Shown here: piece by piece, positions 17,668 through 26,800 of the stretch
Position numbering within the stretch: position 1 is the first letter of the stretch
Layout of the letters: each line of letters opens with the position of its first letter
From: Clostridiales bacterium
Lineage (GTDB): Bacteria; Bacillota; Clostridia; Peptostreptococcales; Anaerovoracaceae
Reading direction: 5' to 3'
DNA: 64,000 bases
Assembly (NCBI GenBank): GCA_015243575.1
Contig: CP042469.1
Coordinates: 4,802,929-4,866,928, forward strand
The notes under the pieces: generated by a model
What the model was told of the DNA's origin: nothing
The model's input: the letters and a program-made list of their open reading frames with translations, nothing else
The model's database searches: none
Translations under genes and position numbers: made by a program

Positions 17668-17711
17668 TTGAACTTTATTTTAAGAGCGCGTATAATAAGA
17701 TACAAAATGTA
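17668..17711 (+). promoter_or_regulatory. Promoter and probable TetR operator of the catabolic cluster
   Basis: TTGAAC (17668-17673), a 17-bp spacer and TATAAT (17691-17696) make a near-consensus promoter facing the MFS gene. TACAAAATGTA (17701-17711), a palindrome, lies where transcription should start, a classic repressor position. The leader to the MFS gene is about 270 bases, with no recognisable riboswitch or ORF of note. Confidence 0.6.
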
Positions 17712-17981
17712 CCTTAAAAGATAAAAGATAACCAAAAAATAATTACTAAAGGGGAATTATCAGCATTTCGCTGTTCAAAGATCTTCCGAATAGAAATAAG
17801 GCTTCAAAGGAAACATTCGGAGCCATAGAGCGCTGAATAGGGGGATTGGTTGAGTAAAGCTCATTGATGCTATAACTAAGTAAATAATAAGAAAGGAGTG
17901 TTACAAGAAGGAGACCATTGATAGTTTACATAGTGTATAGAAGGTATATTCAATTATTCGTATTGATGAAAGGAGATTAAA

Positions 17982-19259
17982 ATGGACAAAGACGATATCA
18001 AACAAAACATAGAAAATAACTCTGACGTGAAAAATAATGGACGCAATTGGGTAATAGTCATACTTTTCCTGGGATGGATGTTCGCGTGTATTGACCGTAA
18101 CCTAATGAGTATTTCTATGGTACAGGTTCAAGACGAGTTTGGCATTAATGCAACTACAACGGGTATGATCTTAAGCGCTTTCTTCCTGGGATGCATTATA
18201 ATACAGCTCCCCGGCGGACTTTTAGTAGACAAATGGGGCGCCAGAAATGTGCTCCTTGTGGCCACTTTGGCATGGGCGGTCTTTACCGGTTTAACGGCGA
18301 TTGCATGGTCCGTTGCGGCACTATTTGTTGTACGCGTAATATTCGGCTTTTTCGACGGTTTCTTTCCCAATGCAAGCTCCAAAACGATTGCTGAAACTTT
18401 CCCACTAAGACAAAGAGCCAGGGCAAAGTCTTTGGTTATGATAGGTGGCACAGTTGGGACGATTATTGCGGCTGGTGCAGGTGCTCCTTTGGTCGTTGCA
18501 CATGGCTGGCGTATGACGTTTTTTTATACTGCTTTAATTGGATTGTCTATCTTCCTGCTTTATTTCTTTGGACTCAGAAGAAGTACAGCTGGAGGAGCAG
18601 CTGCTGCAAACACCGCAGAGCAAAAGCCAAATGTATCCGTAAAGTCACTTTTAAAGCAGCGTGTAACCTGGGCGCTATTCTTCACTGCTCTTTCAATACA
18701 GTTCGTTGGCTGGGGTGTTTCATCCTGGATGCCAATTTATCTAGTAAGAGCCCGTGGAGTGGATATTGAGACAATGGGGATGTTGGTCGCATTGAGCTCA
18801 GCAGTCATAATGCTTGCGGCACTTTTTGTCGGTTATCTGCTTGACAAAATTTCCGGTTATGAAAAATATTTCGCTATATTTGGAGGGTTATCAACCGCTA
18901 TATTTCTTGTTTTATTAACTACCGCTTCAAACGCTATAATGGCTGTAATCTTCCAGACTTTAGCTTCACTGGGCTGTGTGTTTGTTAACATGGTCGTAAT
19001 GACAAACCCGCTGAAAAGGTACCCGGTGGAAGCTGTCGGCACCGCTAACGGTATCATCGCTACCGGTTCCCAGCTAGGTTCGTTCCTGTCTCCATTGGTT
19101 ATGGGAATCACGATCGATGCCAGCGGCGGTTCCTTTACTTCAGGCTTCCTGCTTCTTGCCGGTTTTGTGCTTATTGCTGCAGCAGCAGGCAGTCAGATTC
19201 CTGTAATCAAAGGATTAAACAAACCAAAGAATACAAATGTGGAAACTAAGGCCAGTTAA
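17982..19259 (+). CDS. MFS transporter, anion/organic acid symporter type
   Basis: 425 residues, twelve predicted helices. The start resembles the anion:cation symporter (ACS) branch of the major facilitator superfamily: WVIVILFLGWMFACIDRNLMS in helix 1, GGLLVDKWGARNVLL between helices 2 and 3, and FGFFDGFFPNASSKTIAETFP. ACS members import hexuronates, phthalates, aromatic acids and other carboxylates, so the substrate is probably a carboxylate. GAAAGGAGA lies upstream of the ATG. It is the first gene of the cluster, after a long leader. Confidence 0.87.
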   Translation: MDKDDIKQNIENNSDVKNNGRNWVIVILFLGWMFACIDRNLMSISMVQVQDEFGINATTTGMILSAFFLGCIIIQLPGGLLVDKWGARNVLLVATLAWAVFTGLTAIAWSVAALFVVRVIFGFFDGFFPNASSKTIAETFPLRQRARAKSLVMIGGTVGTIIAAGAGAPLVVAHGWRMTFFYTALIGLSIFLLYFFGLRRSTAGGAAAANTAEQKPNVSVKSLLKQRVTWALFFTALSIQFVGWGVSSWMPIYLVRARGVDIETMGMLVALSSAVIMLAALFVGYLLDKISGYEKYFAIFGGLSTAIFLVLLTTASNAIMAVIFQTLASLGCVFVNMVVMTNPLKRYPVEAVGTANGIIATGSQLGSFLSPLVMGITIDASGGSFTSGFLLLAGFVLIAAAAGSQIPVIKGLNKPKNTNVETKAS

Positions 19260-19304
19260 GAAACATAGAGATTTCTTAACGACGGCGTCTCTCGATTACT
19301 TCAA

Positions 19305-19339
19305 TATATAGGAAGAAACCATATAGTTTCTTCTATATA
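19305..19339 (+). terminator. Hairpin between MFS and crotonase genes
   Basis: TATATAGGAAGAAAC pairs with GTTTCTTCTATATA (one bulged G) around CATATA. It lacks a T-run; it may limit read-through or stabilise the mRNA segments of the cluster. Confidence 0.45.
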
Positions 19340-19375
19340 AAATAAAAAATAACAAAACAGAAAGGATGATGCAAA

Positions 19376-20224
19376 ATGGCATATCAGGAAAATCTACCAG
19401 ACATTCAGAAAAGAGGTTTGAAGTCAGACTTTGAGAATTACAAGGAAAAGTACAAAGATATTTTAATGATGAAACGCGAAGATGGGATACTTGAATTGAA
19501 GTTGCACACTGACGGCGGTGTCTTTACGCACAGTTGGTTTTGGCACGAAGCATTCCCTGCTGCACTGTCGGAAATCGGCAATGATCCCGAGAACCAGGTC
19601 ATTATTCTGACAGCTGTAGGCGACAGGTGGATGGGCACCAACCCTCATGTATGGGAGAAAACTATGCACGAGTGGGGCCCGGACGCTGTCAACAAAGCGA
19701 AATTTGAGACGACAAGGATATTGTCGAACATAGTATTCAATATCGACGTTCCGATCATCTCGGCTATCAACGGCCCCGGTGGTCATTTTGAGTATGCCTT
19801 GGCCTGTGATCTCACTATTTGTACTGAAAATGCAGTCTTTAACGATCTGCATTTCCTTGGCGGGTCATCGCCGGGAGACGGCCTGGGTCTTGCGTATCAA
19901 CATATCATGGGTACCAAAAAGGCTGCATATTACTGCTATACCGGCAAAGATATCGATGCCAAAACGGCGCTCGAATTGGGTATGGTCAACGAAATTGTGC
20001 CCCGCGAACAGCTCCTTGATCGCGCCTGGGAAATAGCGAGATATATTATGGCACATCCGCGGGTTATGAGATATGTAACGCATGCACAGCTGATGCGCCC
20101 CTGGAAGAAGGCTCTTGTCGAAGACCAGGATATGCATACTTTCTCCATGACCTACGCGAATCTTCTTATTGAAAAACCGCCATTTGAATTTATAAAGGAA
20201 ATGAGAAGTATAGGTAGACTGTAA
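19376..20224 (+). CDS. Crotonase-superfamily hydrolase (6-oxocamphor-hydrolase-like)
   Basis: 282 residues with the enoyl-CoA hydratase/isomerase fold: IISAINGPGGHFEYALACDL (oxyanion-hole region), then FNDLHFLGGSSPGDGLGL and YTGKDIDAKTALELGMVNEI. The HFEYALACD and SPGDG segments recall 6-oxocamphor hydrolase and related enzymes that cleave C-C bonds in cyclic beta-diketones, rather than fatty-acid hydratases. AAAGGATG precedes the start. In context it may open or cleave the imported substrate; the exact reaction is inference. Confidence 0.83.
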   Translation: MAYQENLPDIQKRGLKSDFENYKEKYKDILMMKREDGILELKLHTDGGVFTHSWFWHEAFPAALSEIGNDPENQVIILTAVGDRWMGTNPHVWEKTMHEWGPDAVNKAKFETTRILSNIVFNIDVPIISAINGPGGHFEYALACDLTICTENAVFNDLHFLGGSSPGDGLGLAYQHIMGTKKAAYYCYTGKDIDAKTALELGMVNEIVPREQLLDRAWEIARYIMAHPRVMRYVTHAQLMRPWKKALVEDQDMHTFSMTYANLLIEKPPFEFIKEMRSIGRL

Positions 20225-20300
20225 ACGATACATACAAAAACCATTACTACTGTTTTATTGCAGAGGCGTAATGAAAAATTCGCTTTAAGTGTACAAAAAT

Positions 20301-20340
20301 ACAATTGTATATCTGTATTTTACTGCAGATATACAATTGT
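20301..20340. promoter_or_regulatory. Perfect 15-bp inverted repeat before the amidohydrolase gene
   Basis: ACAATTGTATATCTG (20301-20315) and its complement (20326-20340) around a 10-nt loop. The length fits an intercistronic hairpin or an operator within the cluster. Confidence 0.5.
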
Positions 20341-20385
20341 TAATATTGATCAAAACTGTAGTAACGAAATATAGAGGTTTTCACC

Positions 20386-21825
20386 ATGGTAAATAAGGAA
20401 AAGATATTGCCGTTTATCGAAGCAAAACGGGAGATGCTGTTTAATATAAGCGACACGATATGGGGATATGCGGAAACCAGATTCGAGGAATTCAAATCAT
20501 CCGACCTATTGTGCAAGGTTTTGGCTGATGAGGGCTTTACCTTAACAAAAGGTATAGCTGGTATGGAAACGGCTTTCATAGCGAGCTATGGCAGCGGGAA
20601 ACCGGTAATCGGTTTTCTGGGAGAATTTGATGCTCTTTACGGGTTAAGCCAGGAAGCGGGGATCGCGGAAAAAAAGCCTCTGGAAGGGGGGGGGAAGGGC
20701 CATGGATGCGGACACCATGCTCTTGGTGTCGGCGCATTGGCAGCCGCGCTTGCCGTAAAGGAATACATAGAGAAAAATAAAATTAAGGGAACAGTGAAGT
20801 ATTTTGGCTGTCCTGGTGAGGAAATCGGCTGCGGAAAGGTATATATGGCAAGAGAAGGCTGTTTTGATGATCTTGATGCAGCCATCACGTGGCATCCTTT
20901 TAACTCAAACGGCATTATGAACAGTAATAGTCTTGCCACCTGCGCCGTACTTTTTAAATTCCACGGCATAAGCTCCCATGCAGCCGCTTCGCCCCATCTT
21001 GGAAGAAGCGCGCTGGACGCGGTCGAATTGATGAATATCGGAGTGAACTTCTTAAGAGAGCATGCCGAACAGGAAGTTCGCCTGCACTATGCAATCATTG
21101 ATACCGGAGGGCGTAATCCGAATGTCGTACAGGCTGAGGCATCCGTCATGCATGAGATGCGTGCACCTAAGCTTTCACAGATAACGGATCTGTACGAGAG
21201 GATTGTAGACATAGCAAAAGGCGCGGCTTTGATGACCGGTACTAGATTTGATGTTGTCTTTGAAATGGCAGCATCCAACCTGCTGAACAACAATGTTCTG
21301 CAATCACTGCTGTATGAAAAGTTTGTGGAAGCAGGCTCCGTGCCCGTTGACGAAAAGGACATAGAGTTTGCGAGGAAGATTCGGGAGACATTGAACGAAA
21401 AGCAAAAGAAGTTTGATGACGGTCTCGCGGTGACTATGTTCAAAGCAGGCAGCGACGTCATATCGCAAATTTCTAACAAGGAAATCGTTGACATTATCTA
21501 TCCGTACGATCCTGTTGAAACCCAGGCGATGGCTTCAACCGATGTGGGCGATGTCAGCTGGATCGTGCCGACAGCGCAGATTATGACAGCCTGCTATGCA
21601 AAAGATACAGCGGGGCATTCCTGGCAAATGGTGGCACAAGGAAAATCGAACCTTTGCCATAAAGGACTGCTGCAGGCAGGAAAAGTCATGGCGCTTGCAG
21701 GCGCGGAATTGCTGGAAAATACACAACTGGTAGAAAAGGCAAAGGAGGAGCATGACAGAAGACGAGGCGGAGAGACGTATAAATGTCCGATCCCTCCTGA
21801 TGTCAAGCCTTTAGCATCAAGGTAA
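20386..21825 (+). CDS. M20 family amidohydrolase, AbgB-like
   Basis: 479 residues. Metal-binding motifs are KGHGCGHHALG (about residues 104-114) and FGCPGEEIGCGKVYMA, with a dimerisation domain in between and THE...GHSWQ-like sites toward the C-terminus (AGHSWQMV). Closest in pattern to the p-aminobenzoyl-glutamate hydrolase subunit B group, which removes acyl groups from amino acids. In this cluster it may release an amino acid that the downstream aminotransferase then deaminates. Cytoplasmic: no signal peptide. Confidence 0.87.
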   Translation: MVNKEKILPFIEAKREMLFNISDTIWGYAETRFEEFKSSDLLCKVLADEGFTLTKGIAGMETAFIASYGSGKPVIGFLGEFDALYGLSQEAGIAEKKPLEGGGKGHGCGHHALGVGALAAALAVKEYIEKNKIKGTVKYFGCPGEEIGCGKVYMAREGCFDDLDAAITWHPFNSNGIMNSNSLATCAVLFKFHGISSHAAASPHLGRSALDAVELMNIGVNFLREHAEQEVRLHYAIIDTGGRNPNVVQAEASVMHEMRAPKLSQITDLYERIVDIAKGAALMTGTRFDVVFEMAASNLLNNNVLQSLLYEKFVEAGSVPVDEKDIEFARKIRETLNEKQKKFDDGLAVTMFKAGSDVISQISNKEIVDIIYPYDPVETQAMASTDVGDVSWIVPTAQIMTACYAKDTAGHSWQMVAQGKSNLCHKGLLQAGKVMALAGAELLENTQLVEKAKEEHDRRRGGETYKCPIPPDVKPLASR

Positions 21826-21943
21826 CCCGGAAATTCTGTAATAAGAGGGGTGGAAAACCGCCCCACTTTTTAAAAATAAGGAATGAAGAACGCGGTTCCG
21901 TAATACGGAACAAATGACATCCAATAGAAAAAGGAGAAAGGAT

Positions 21944-22954
21944 ATGTCCAACAATTTCGAACTCATTGATGTTACGCTTCGAGACGGAAGTAATGCGGTT
22001 AATTACCAGTTTTCGGTTGAGGATACAGAGAATATTGTAAAGGGGCTGGAAAAAGGCGGTATAAGGTGGATGGAAATCGGCCATGGTCTTGGTCTGGGAG
22101 CGACCGAAAGGACAGCGATAAAGGCGCTGCACAGTGACGAGGAATACATTGCTTCGGCCAGGATAGCAGCCAAGGAAATGAAAATAGGATGCTTCTTTCT
22201 GCACACAATCGGCGATAAGTCCGATATTGACAAGGCGATTGACTGTGGGCTTGATTTTTTAAGAGTAGGTCCCAACGCAAACATGGAGGAGATCCGGGAA
22301 AGCGGAAAATATATTGAATACGCGAAAAGCAAGGGGCTTATCGTGCACTGCTGTATCCGGAAAGCCTATGCCGTAACGCCGGATGAATTGGCCCGGCAGG
22401 CCAAAGTCGTGCAGGCTTACGGGACAGACGCCGTTATCATCATGGATTCTGCCGGCACGCTGCTGCCAAACCAAACAAAAGAGTATATTTACGCGATGAA
22501 GGATCAGATGCGCGGGTGTACGGCTATGAAAGTCGGATACCATGCCCACGACAACCTTTCCCTGGCCGTCGCATGTTCTCTTGCAGCAGTTGAGGCGGGC
22601 GCCGACTATATCGATTCCTGTTTGAAAGGACTTGGGAGAAGTGCAGGCAATGCACCAACCGAGATTTTAACGGCTGCGTTAAAACGGATTGGCTATGACA
22701 AGGGAGATTTTCTGATATTGCAGGATATCGCCGAGGAATACATAGGCAGGAAAGCGTCGGAATCACTGGAGAGCATATCGCTTTCCTTTGGATACGCAGG
22801 ATTCCATTCGGCGTTTTACGAAATGATAGAAAAGGCAGCCAAGGATTACCATCTGGATCCGAGGGCGTTAGTGCTGGAGACGTGCAGGAGAGAGAGACTA
22901 AATCTTACTGAAAAAATGATAGGGGATGTCGCTAAAAAAATGTCGGGTTTTTAA
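21944..22954 (+). CDS. HMGL-like aldolase, 4-hydroxy-2-oxovalerate aldolase type
   Basis: 336 residues from the ATG at 21944 (GGAGAAAGG upstream; an earlier in-frame ATG at 21914 lacks a site). A TIM-barrel DRE-type domain shows LIDVTLRDGSN, MEIGHGLGLG and YHAHDNLSLAVA (metal ligands), followed by a short helical C-terminal domain as in DmpG/MhpE. Such enzymes cleave 4-hydroxy-2-oxo acids to pyruvate and an aldehyde. No partner acylating aldehyde dehydrogenase lies nearby, so it may act alone or on a different substrate. Confidence 0.82.
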   Translation: MSNNFELIDVTLRDGSNAVNYQFSVEDTENIVKGLEKGGIRWMEIGHGLGLGATERTAIKALHSDEEYIASARIAAKEMKIGCFFLHTIGDKSDIDKAIDCGLDFLRVGPNANMEEIRESGKYIEYAKSKGLIVHCCIRKAYAVTPDELARQAKVVQAYGTDAVIIMDSAGTLLPNQTKEYIYAMKDQMRGCTAMKVGYHAHDNLSLAVACSLAAVEAGADYIDSCLKGLGRSAGNAPTEILTAALKRIGYDKGDFLILQDIAEEYIGRKASESLESISLSFGYAGFHSAFYEMIEKAAKDYHLDPRALVLETCRRERLNLTEKMIGDVAKKMSGF

Positions 22955-22980
22955 AACCGATATGTCAAAGGAGATATTTT

Positions 22981-24171
22981 ATGAAGATCGCAGATAGAGT
23001 AAAAAAATTAAATTCATCAATGACGCTGGCGATCGCTGACAAAGCGAGAGAAATGAAACTCAATAATATTGACGTGATAAGCTTTGCCACCGGAGAGCCC
23101 GATTTTGATACGCCCGTTCAGATCAAGGAGGAAGCGATCAAGTGGACTCAAAGAGGTTATACGAAATATGTTGCTTCCGACGGCATCCCTGAATTGAAGG
23201 AGGCGATCAGGCAAAAGCTTTTAAGAGAAAACAAACTGGAATACGCAGCTTCTGAAATACTGGTCTGCAACGGAGCGAAACAAGCAATCTATGAGGCTTT
23301 TGGGGCAATCCTCAATCCCGGAGACGAGGTAATCATTCCGGCGCCCTGCTATGTCAGCTACATCGAACAGGTCAAGATTTTTGACGGCGTACCGGTGATT
23401 GTTCCTACGAAAGAGGAGGATAATTTCCGGCTGAAAGCAGAGGACATCGGAAAAAAGATAACGGACAGGACCAAAGCAATTGTGCTGAATTCCCCGAATA
23501 ATCCGACGGGCGCAGTGATTCAAAAAGAGGAACTCCGAAAGATTGCCTGCCTCGCAGTGGAAAACCAACTTTTTGTGATTTCGGACGAGGTATACGAACT
23601 GCTGGTTTACAACGACAATGAATGCTTCAGCATAGCCGCTTTTGACGATGCGATAAAAAAGCTGACCATTACTGTAAATTCGCTTTCGAAAAGCTATTGT
23701 ATGACTGGATGGCGGGTGGGATACGCGGCGGGAGATGAGGAAGTCATCAGCGCGATGTCAGACATACACGGACATATGACTGGCAATGTGAATTCGATCG
23801 CGCAGAAAGCCGGCGTGGAGGCAATTGCTAATTATCATAATTTCGAAACAATGATAGAGGAATATAAGCAGCGGCGGGACCTGATGGTGAAAAGACTGAA
23901 CGGTATGCCGGGTATTCATTGCAAAAGCCCCGATGGTGCATTCTATACATATACCAACGTCATGAGCTACTACGGCAAGATTTTTGGTGACAAGGTGATT
24001 CGTAATTCATACGAACTTGCAGAATTTCTCCTGGAGCAAGCCCATGTAGCATGTGTACCTGGGGAGGCATTCGGCATGGATGGCTACATCCGGTTTACGT
24101 TTGCAATCGCGAGAGAACGTTTGATGGAAGGGCTTGACCGGGTCGAAAGCGCGTTGAAACTATTGCGGTGA
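22981..24171 (+). CDS. Class I/II PLP aminotransferase
   Basis: 396 residues, fold type I. Seen are SFATGEPDFDTP, NSPNNPTGAV (substrate and PLP contact), ISDEVYELLVY, the PLP-lysine motif SLSKSYCMTGWRVGYA (Lys near residue 237) and RFTFAIARERL near the C-terminus. Similar to aspartate/aromatic aminotransferases. AAAGGAGAT precedes the start 26 bp after the aldolase gene, so the two are in one operon. Probably transfers the amino group from the amino acid released by the amidohydrolase. Confidence 0.9.
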   Translation: MKIADRVKKLNSSMTLAIADKAREMKLNNIDVISFATGEPDFDTPVQIKEEAIKWTQRGYTKYVASDGIPELKEAIRQKLLRENKLEYAASEILVCNGAKQAIYEAFGAILNPGDEVIIPAPCYVSYIEQVKIFDGVPVIVPTKEEDNFRLKAEDIGKKITDRTKAIVLNSPNNPTGAVIQKEELRKIACLAVENQLFVISDEVYELLVYNDNECFSIAAFDDAIKKLTITVNSLSKSYCMTGWRVGYAAGDEEVISAMSDIHGHMTGNVNSIAQKAGVEAIANYHNFETMIEEYKQRRDLMVKRLNGMPGIHCKSPDGAFYTYTNVMSYYGKIFGDKVIRNSYELAEFLLEQAHVACVPGEAFGMDGYIRFTFAIARERLMEGLDRVESALKLLR

Positions 24172-24225
24172 AACGGTATGGAAACAAATCAATAATCTTC
24201 AAATCTATCGCCAGGAGGTCAAGTC

Positions 24226-24858
24226 ATGAAAAGTATAACCGGTAATTTATTTTCAAATGAGGAGCTGCAGGAAATCAGATCAAAATTTAAATACGTAGAT
24301 CGCGATTTCGAAGGGACAAAGAGCAATACCGCAGTCTTGTGTTGTATGGCCGCATCCAACATTTCCGGGCACATTTATGATATTAAAAAATATTTGAGAG
24401 AGCTCGAGAAATCAGAGCATAATAGGCTTTTGGGGAAAGCTGCTGATTGTTGGGAGGTCGGAAGTCCTTCACCGGCACATTATGCAGCAATTACTGAGGT
24501 CGTAAATTATGTAAGTGATCTCGGCTCTAAAATCGCAAACGGTGAAAGCAGCAGAAGGAGACTGTTTGAGCTTGGAATGAAACGAAGTGCCGATCATGAA
24601 AGAGTCTTGCTTAATATAATGCTTGAAGGGACTGAAAATGTTGCGGGTTTGCGTCAAATGAAAGGCTTGACAGTTAAGATGGATGGGCAGGACCTTAATA
24701 CCAGAGATCTTATCCTTGGAATTGAATTTGATAATATGAGTTGTGATTTCACTGCTCCGTGCTCTCCGCGATCATGGGGGGGCGTTGGCGTGTATTGCAA
24801 TGGTACGGGTACCGTTGAAACACTTAATGGAACTATTTTGGGCACGTATGAAGAATAA
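24226..24858 (+). pseudogene. Class V aminotransferase with internal deletions
   Basis: The frame is open for 210 codons and has a good GGAGG site, but the protein is a patchwork. An N-terminal piece of a class V (cysteine-desulfurase-like) aminotransferase (IRSKFKYVDRDFEGTK) is joined directly to a later part (ASNISGHIYDI), and then to LLGKAADCWEVGSPSPAHYAAITEVVNYV and ELGMKRSADHERVLL. The segments between, including the PLP-lysine region, are absent. The end is also cut. It cannot be catalytic as a normal aminotransferase and is probably a remnant of the cluster. Confidence 0.7.
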
Positions 24859-25560
24859 GAAGCGAACAGCTCTGGCCCGAGGAAAGAGGTTGGAAACACT
24901 TAAAAGGGATGGACTGCGATACAACGACAACGGAACTATAAAGCACATATTTATCAAAGTGATTGACAAACTGGAAAACAATGATATCTACGATTTCATC
25001 TTTGTTCCTGTACGATATGATCAGGCCGAATCTGCTCTAACTGCCATAAAGAATAATAAGAGCAAAACCATTGTCACCATGACTAACACCGTGGAATATG
25101 ACCAATGGCTTGAAATTGTTGGGGACCGATTGCTCCCCGGATTCCCAGGTGCAGGTGGAGATATCAAAGACGGTGTTCTGTACGCCCAATTCGGTTCTGA
25201 GAAACACCAAGGAACCATCATTTCATGTTTCGCCATGTGGCAACCGCTATAGTCATCAAGCATTTCTATACGAATGGAGGCATGATGGATATTGAGACGG
25301 CAAGAAGTGAAAGCACTTTAAGAAAGATAGCCACAGAACTGAAACGAAATATTAGTCTGGTAGAGCAATCAGGAATCCCGGTAATCCCGTCGGAAACAAA
25401 GTCAATGGGAGAAATGTCAGAAGAAGATATTATATCTATGTACCGCCAGATGCTAAGCAATGATTTTACAATTGATATTTTGCTCGGAAACCATGCTGTA
25501 AGCGCAAAAACAGAAATTATGTTATTGGATGAGTTATTTCACAAAAAAATCCAGAAGTAA
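24849..25560 (+). pseudogene. Ketopantoate reductase (ApbA/PanE)-like, decayed
   Basis: Two frames carry the pieces. 24849-25252 shows the later part of the NADP domain (ARGKRLETLKRDGL, YDFIFVPVRYDQAESAL, PGFPGAGGDIKDGVLYAQFG). 25225-25560 shows the helical C-terminal domain (LRKIATELKRNISLVEQSGIPV, then a final MLLDELFHKKIQK). The N-terminal G-x-G-x-x-G and a middle segment are missing. An intact paralogue-like gene of the same family lies at 61031. Confidence 0.65.
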
Positions 25561-25619
25561 GGAATGGCATTAAAGCAGTAATCTGTTTTATTTAGCGCAA
25601 CCGGATTCCAGTTAAAAAG

Positions 25620-25900
25620 AAAAACGATCTTCCTCCGCCAGGGGGTAGATCTGTCTTCTTTTTGAACTGTGGAAGGGTTCTGGTGAACCATGAAAGTGAA
25701 CCTCTTACTCTAAGAAAAAACAAGGGCAGAAAAAGAATGCCAAATATACCTTCCCGCCAAGGGGGTACCTGAGGAGTATGACATCTTTTTTGCCCAGACT
25801 TTCAGTGGCTTCTGTATTAGGCAACATATCTACTGGATTCTATCAGTTGAGGGCAAATGAGGAATGTTAACCACTATGTGTAGTGGAACATATAAGTAAA
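25620..25900. repeat. Repeat-rich gap, possible relative of the dispersed repeat
   Basis: Two G-rich motifs (CCGCCAGGGGGTA near 25638 and CCGCCAAGGGGGTA near 25755) recur 118 bp apart, each followed by a GACATCTTTTT/TGTCTTCTTTTT-like stretch. A CCAC-N8-GTGG hairpin lies at about 25872. The motif CCGCCAAGGGG also occurs in copy 3 near 32851. No gene is seen between 25561 and 25964. Confidence 0.4.
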
Positions 25901-25964
25901 CAGGAATTTTTTGGAACCAAAATGATCGGAGGTTCGTCTAATTATAAAAGGAGTTGAGACTATT

Positions 25965-26354
25965 ATGAAGAAGTCTCTATTAATATTTGCCGCTGTAATA
26001 TTGCTTTCACTCTCAGCATGTGCAAATCAATCTAATAAGTTTTCTATTGAGATGCTTCCAAATAATATTGAACAAGTAACAGTAAGCCACTATCTTTCAG
26101 GTGAAGAAACAGAATGGACAATTAAGGGTGATGAACTTGAAGAATGGGAATCGTGGTTAGAGGGCCTTTCGGTACGGCAGATGAACTTTGAAGAAGGCAA
26201 CACGCCGGGTGATGTTGACGGAGGAGAGGTCTACTCTTTTGTTATCAATAGCGACAAATCAAGCGTATCGTATGTCATAAACGGCCGCGATGGCTGTTAT
26301 CTCTTATTTGAAAGCAAGTGGTATGCCGTATCCAATCCAACCAATCCGTTCTAA
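25965..26354 (+). CDS. Small lipoprotein
   Basis: 129 residues with a type II signal peptide: MKKSLLIFAAVILLSLSAC, lipobox LSAC with Cys19. The mature domain is acidic with an EEWESWLEGLSVRQM segment and alternating beta-like strands. No recognised domain. It would be anchored to the outer face of the membrane. Preceded by AAAGGAG. A solitary gene between repeat regions. Confidence 0.8.
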   Translation: MKKSLLIFAAVILLSLSACANQSNKFSIEMLPNNIEQVTVSHYLSGEETEWTIKGDELEEWESWLEGLSVRQMNFEEGNTPGDVDGGEVYSFVINSDKSSVSYVINGRDGCYLLFESKWYAVSNPTNPF

Positions 26355-26404
26355 ATCAAATTCCAATTTATTTAATTGGATATAACTGATTCCTGAAAAT
26401 TTGC

Positions 26405-26480
26405 GGGAGTATTTTCTAACGAAGATACCCCCCCACTTTTTTTATGCCCTTTTTTAGGGACTCATACTAAAACGAATGGA
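26405..26480 (+). repeat. Two-copy hairpin leader, copy A
   Basis: GGGAGTATTTTCT, then GAAGATACCCCCCC, then CCCTTTTTTAGGGA and a GAATG. The same order of elements occurs at 58955-59030. The first two blocks can pair imperfectly, followed by T-runs, so it is terminator-like for the lipoprotein gene. Confidence 0.5.
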
Positions 26481-26490
26481 GGAAATCAAA

Positions 26491-26634
26491 ATGGCAAACG
26501 AAACAATTCGTATCTTTTTCCCTCTGAAGATTTTCAGTTATCCTCAGTATGACTGCTTGGAGGATGAGCGGGAGGTTATCTCGTCCAGGGCCGTCTGTGT
26601 CTTTACAAAGGGGAGCATTATATTTTGGCTATAG
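26491..26634 (+). CDS. Short ORF, 47 residues, probable fragment
   Basis: Starts at ATG 26491 with GGAGG 11 bases upstream. Reads MANETIRIFFPLKIFSYPQY, then DCLEDEREVISSRA, and ends TKGSIIFWL. The well-placed ribosome binding site and ordered N-terminus suggest the front of a once longer protein; the last residues look like the result of a frameshift or deletion. Function unknown. Confidence 0.4.
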   Translation: MANETIRIFFPLKIFSYPQYDCLEDEREVISSRAVCVFTKGSIIFWL

Positions 26635-26661
26635 ATGATAGTAAATTTTCTCATGAAAAGC

Positions 26662-26736
26662 TTGACAAGTAAGCATCAATGATGTATCATCAATGCATAG
26701 TCATCGATGATACATCATTGATGACTATGCATTGAT
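26662..26736 (+). promoter_or_regulatory. Promoter embedded in two interleaved perfect inverted repeats
   Basis: TTGACA (26662-26667), a 17-bp spacer and TATCAT (26685-26690) form a strong promoter for the MarR gene at 26801. Arm A CATCAATGATGTATCATC (26674-26691) matches A' (26706-26723); arm B ATCAATGCATAGTCAT (26689-26704) matches B' (26721-26736). The order A-B-A'-B' allows two mutually exclusive hairpins, and arm A covers the -10 box. Probably the regulator's own operator. Confidence 0.7.
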
Positions 26737-26800
26737 ATTCTGAGTCCATGTTCAAAATCAGGAACATGGTCTTGTCATTACAAACAGAAGGGAGATTTTA

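Noticed and set aside
26674-26736. Short-repeat array that might be a CRISPR
   Set aside because: The repeats are inverted, overlap a promoter and have no regular spacers.
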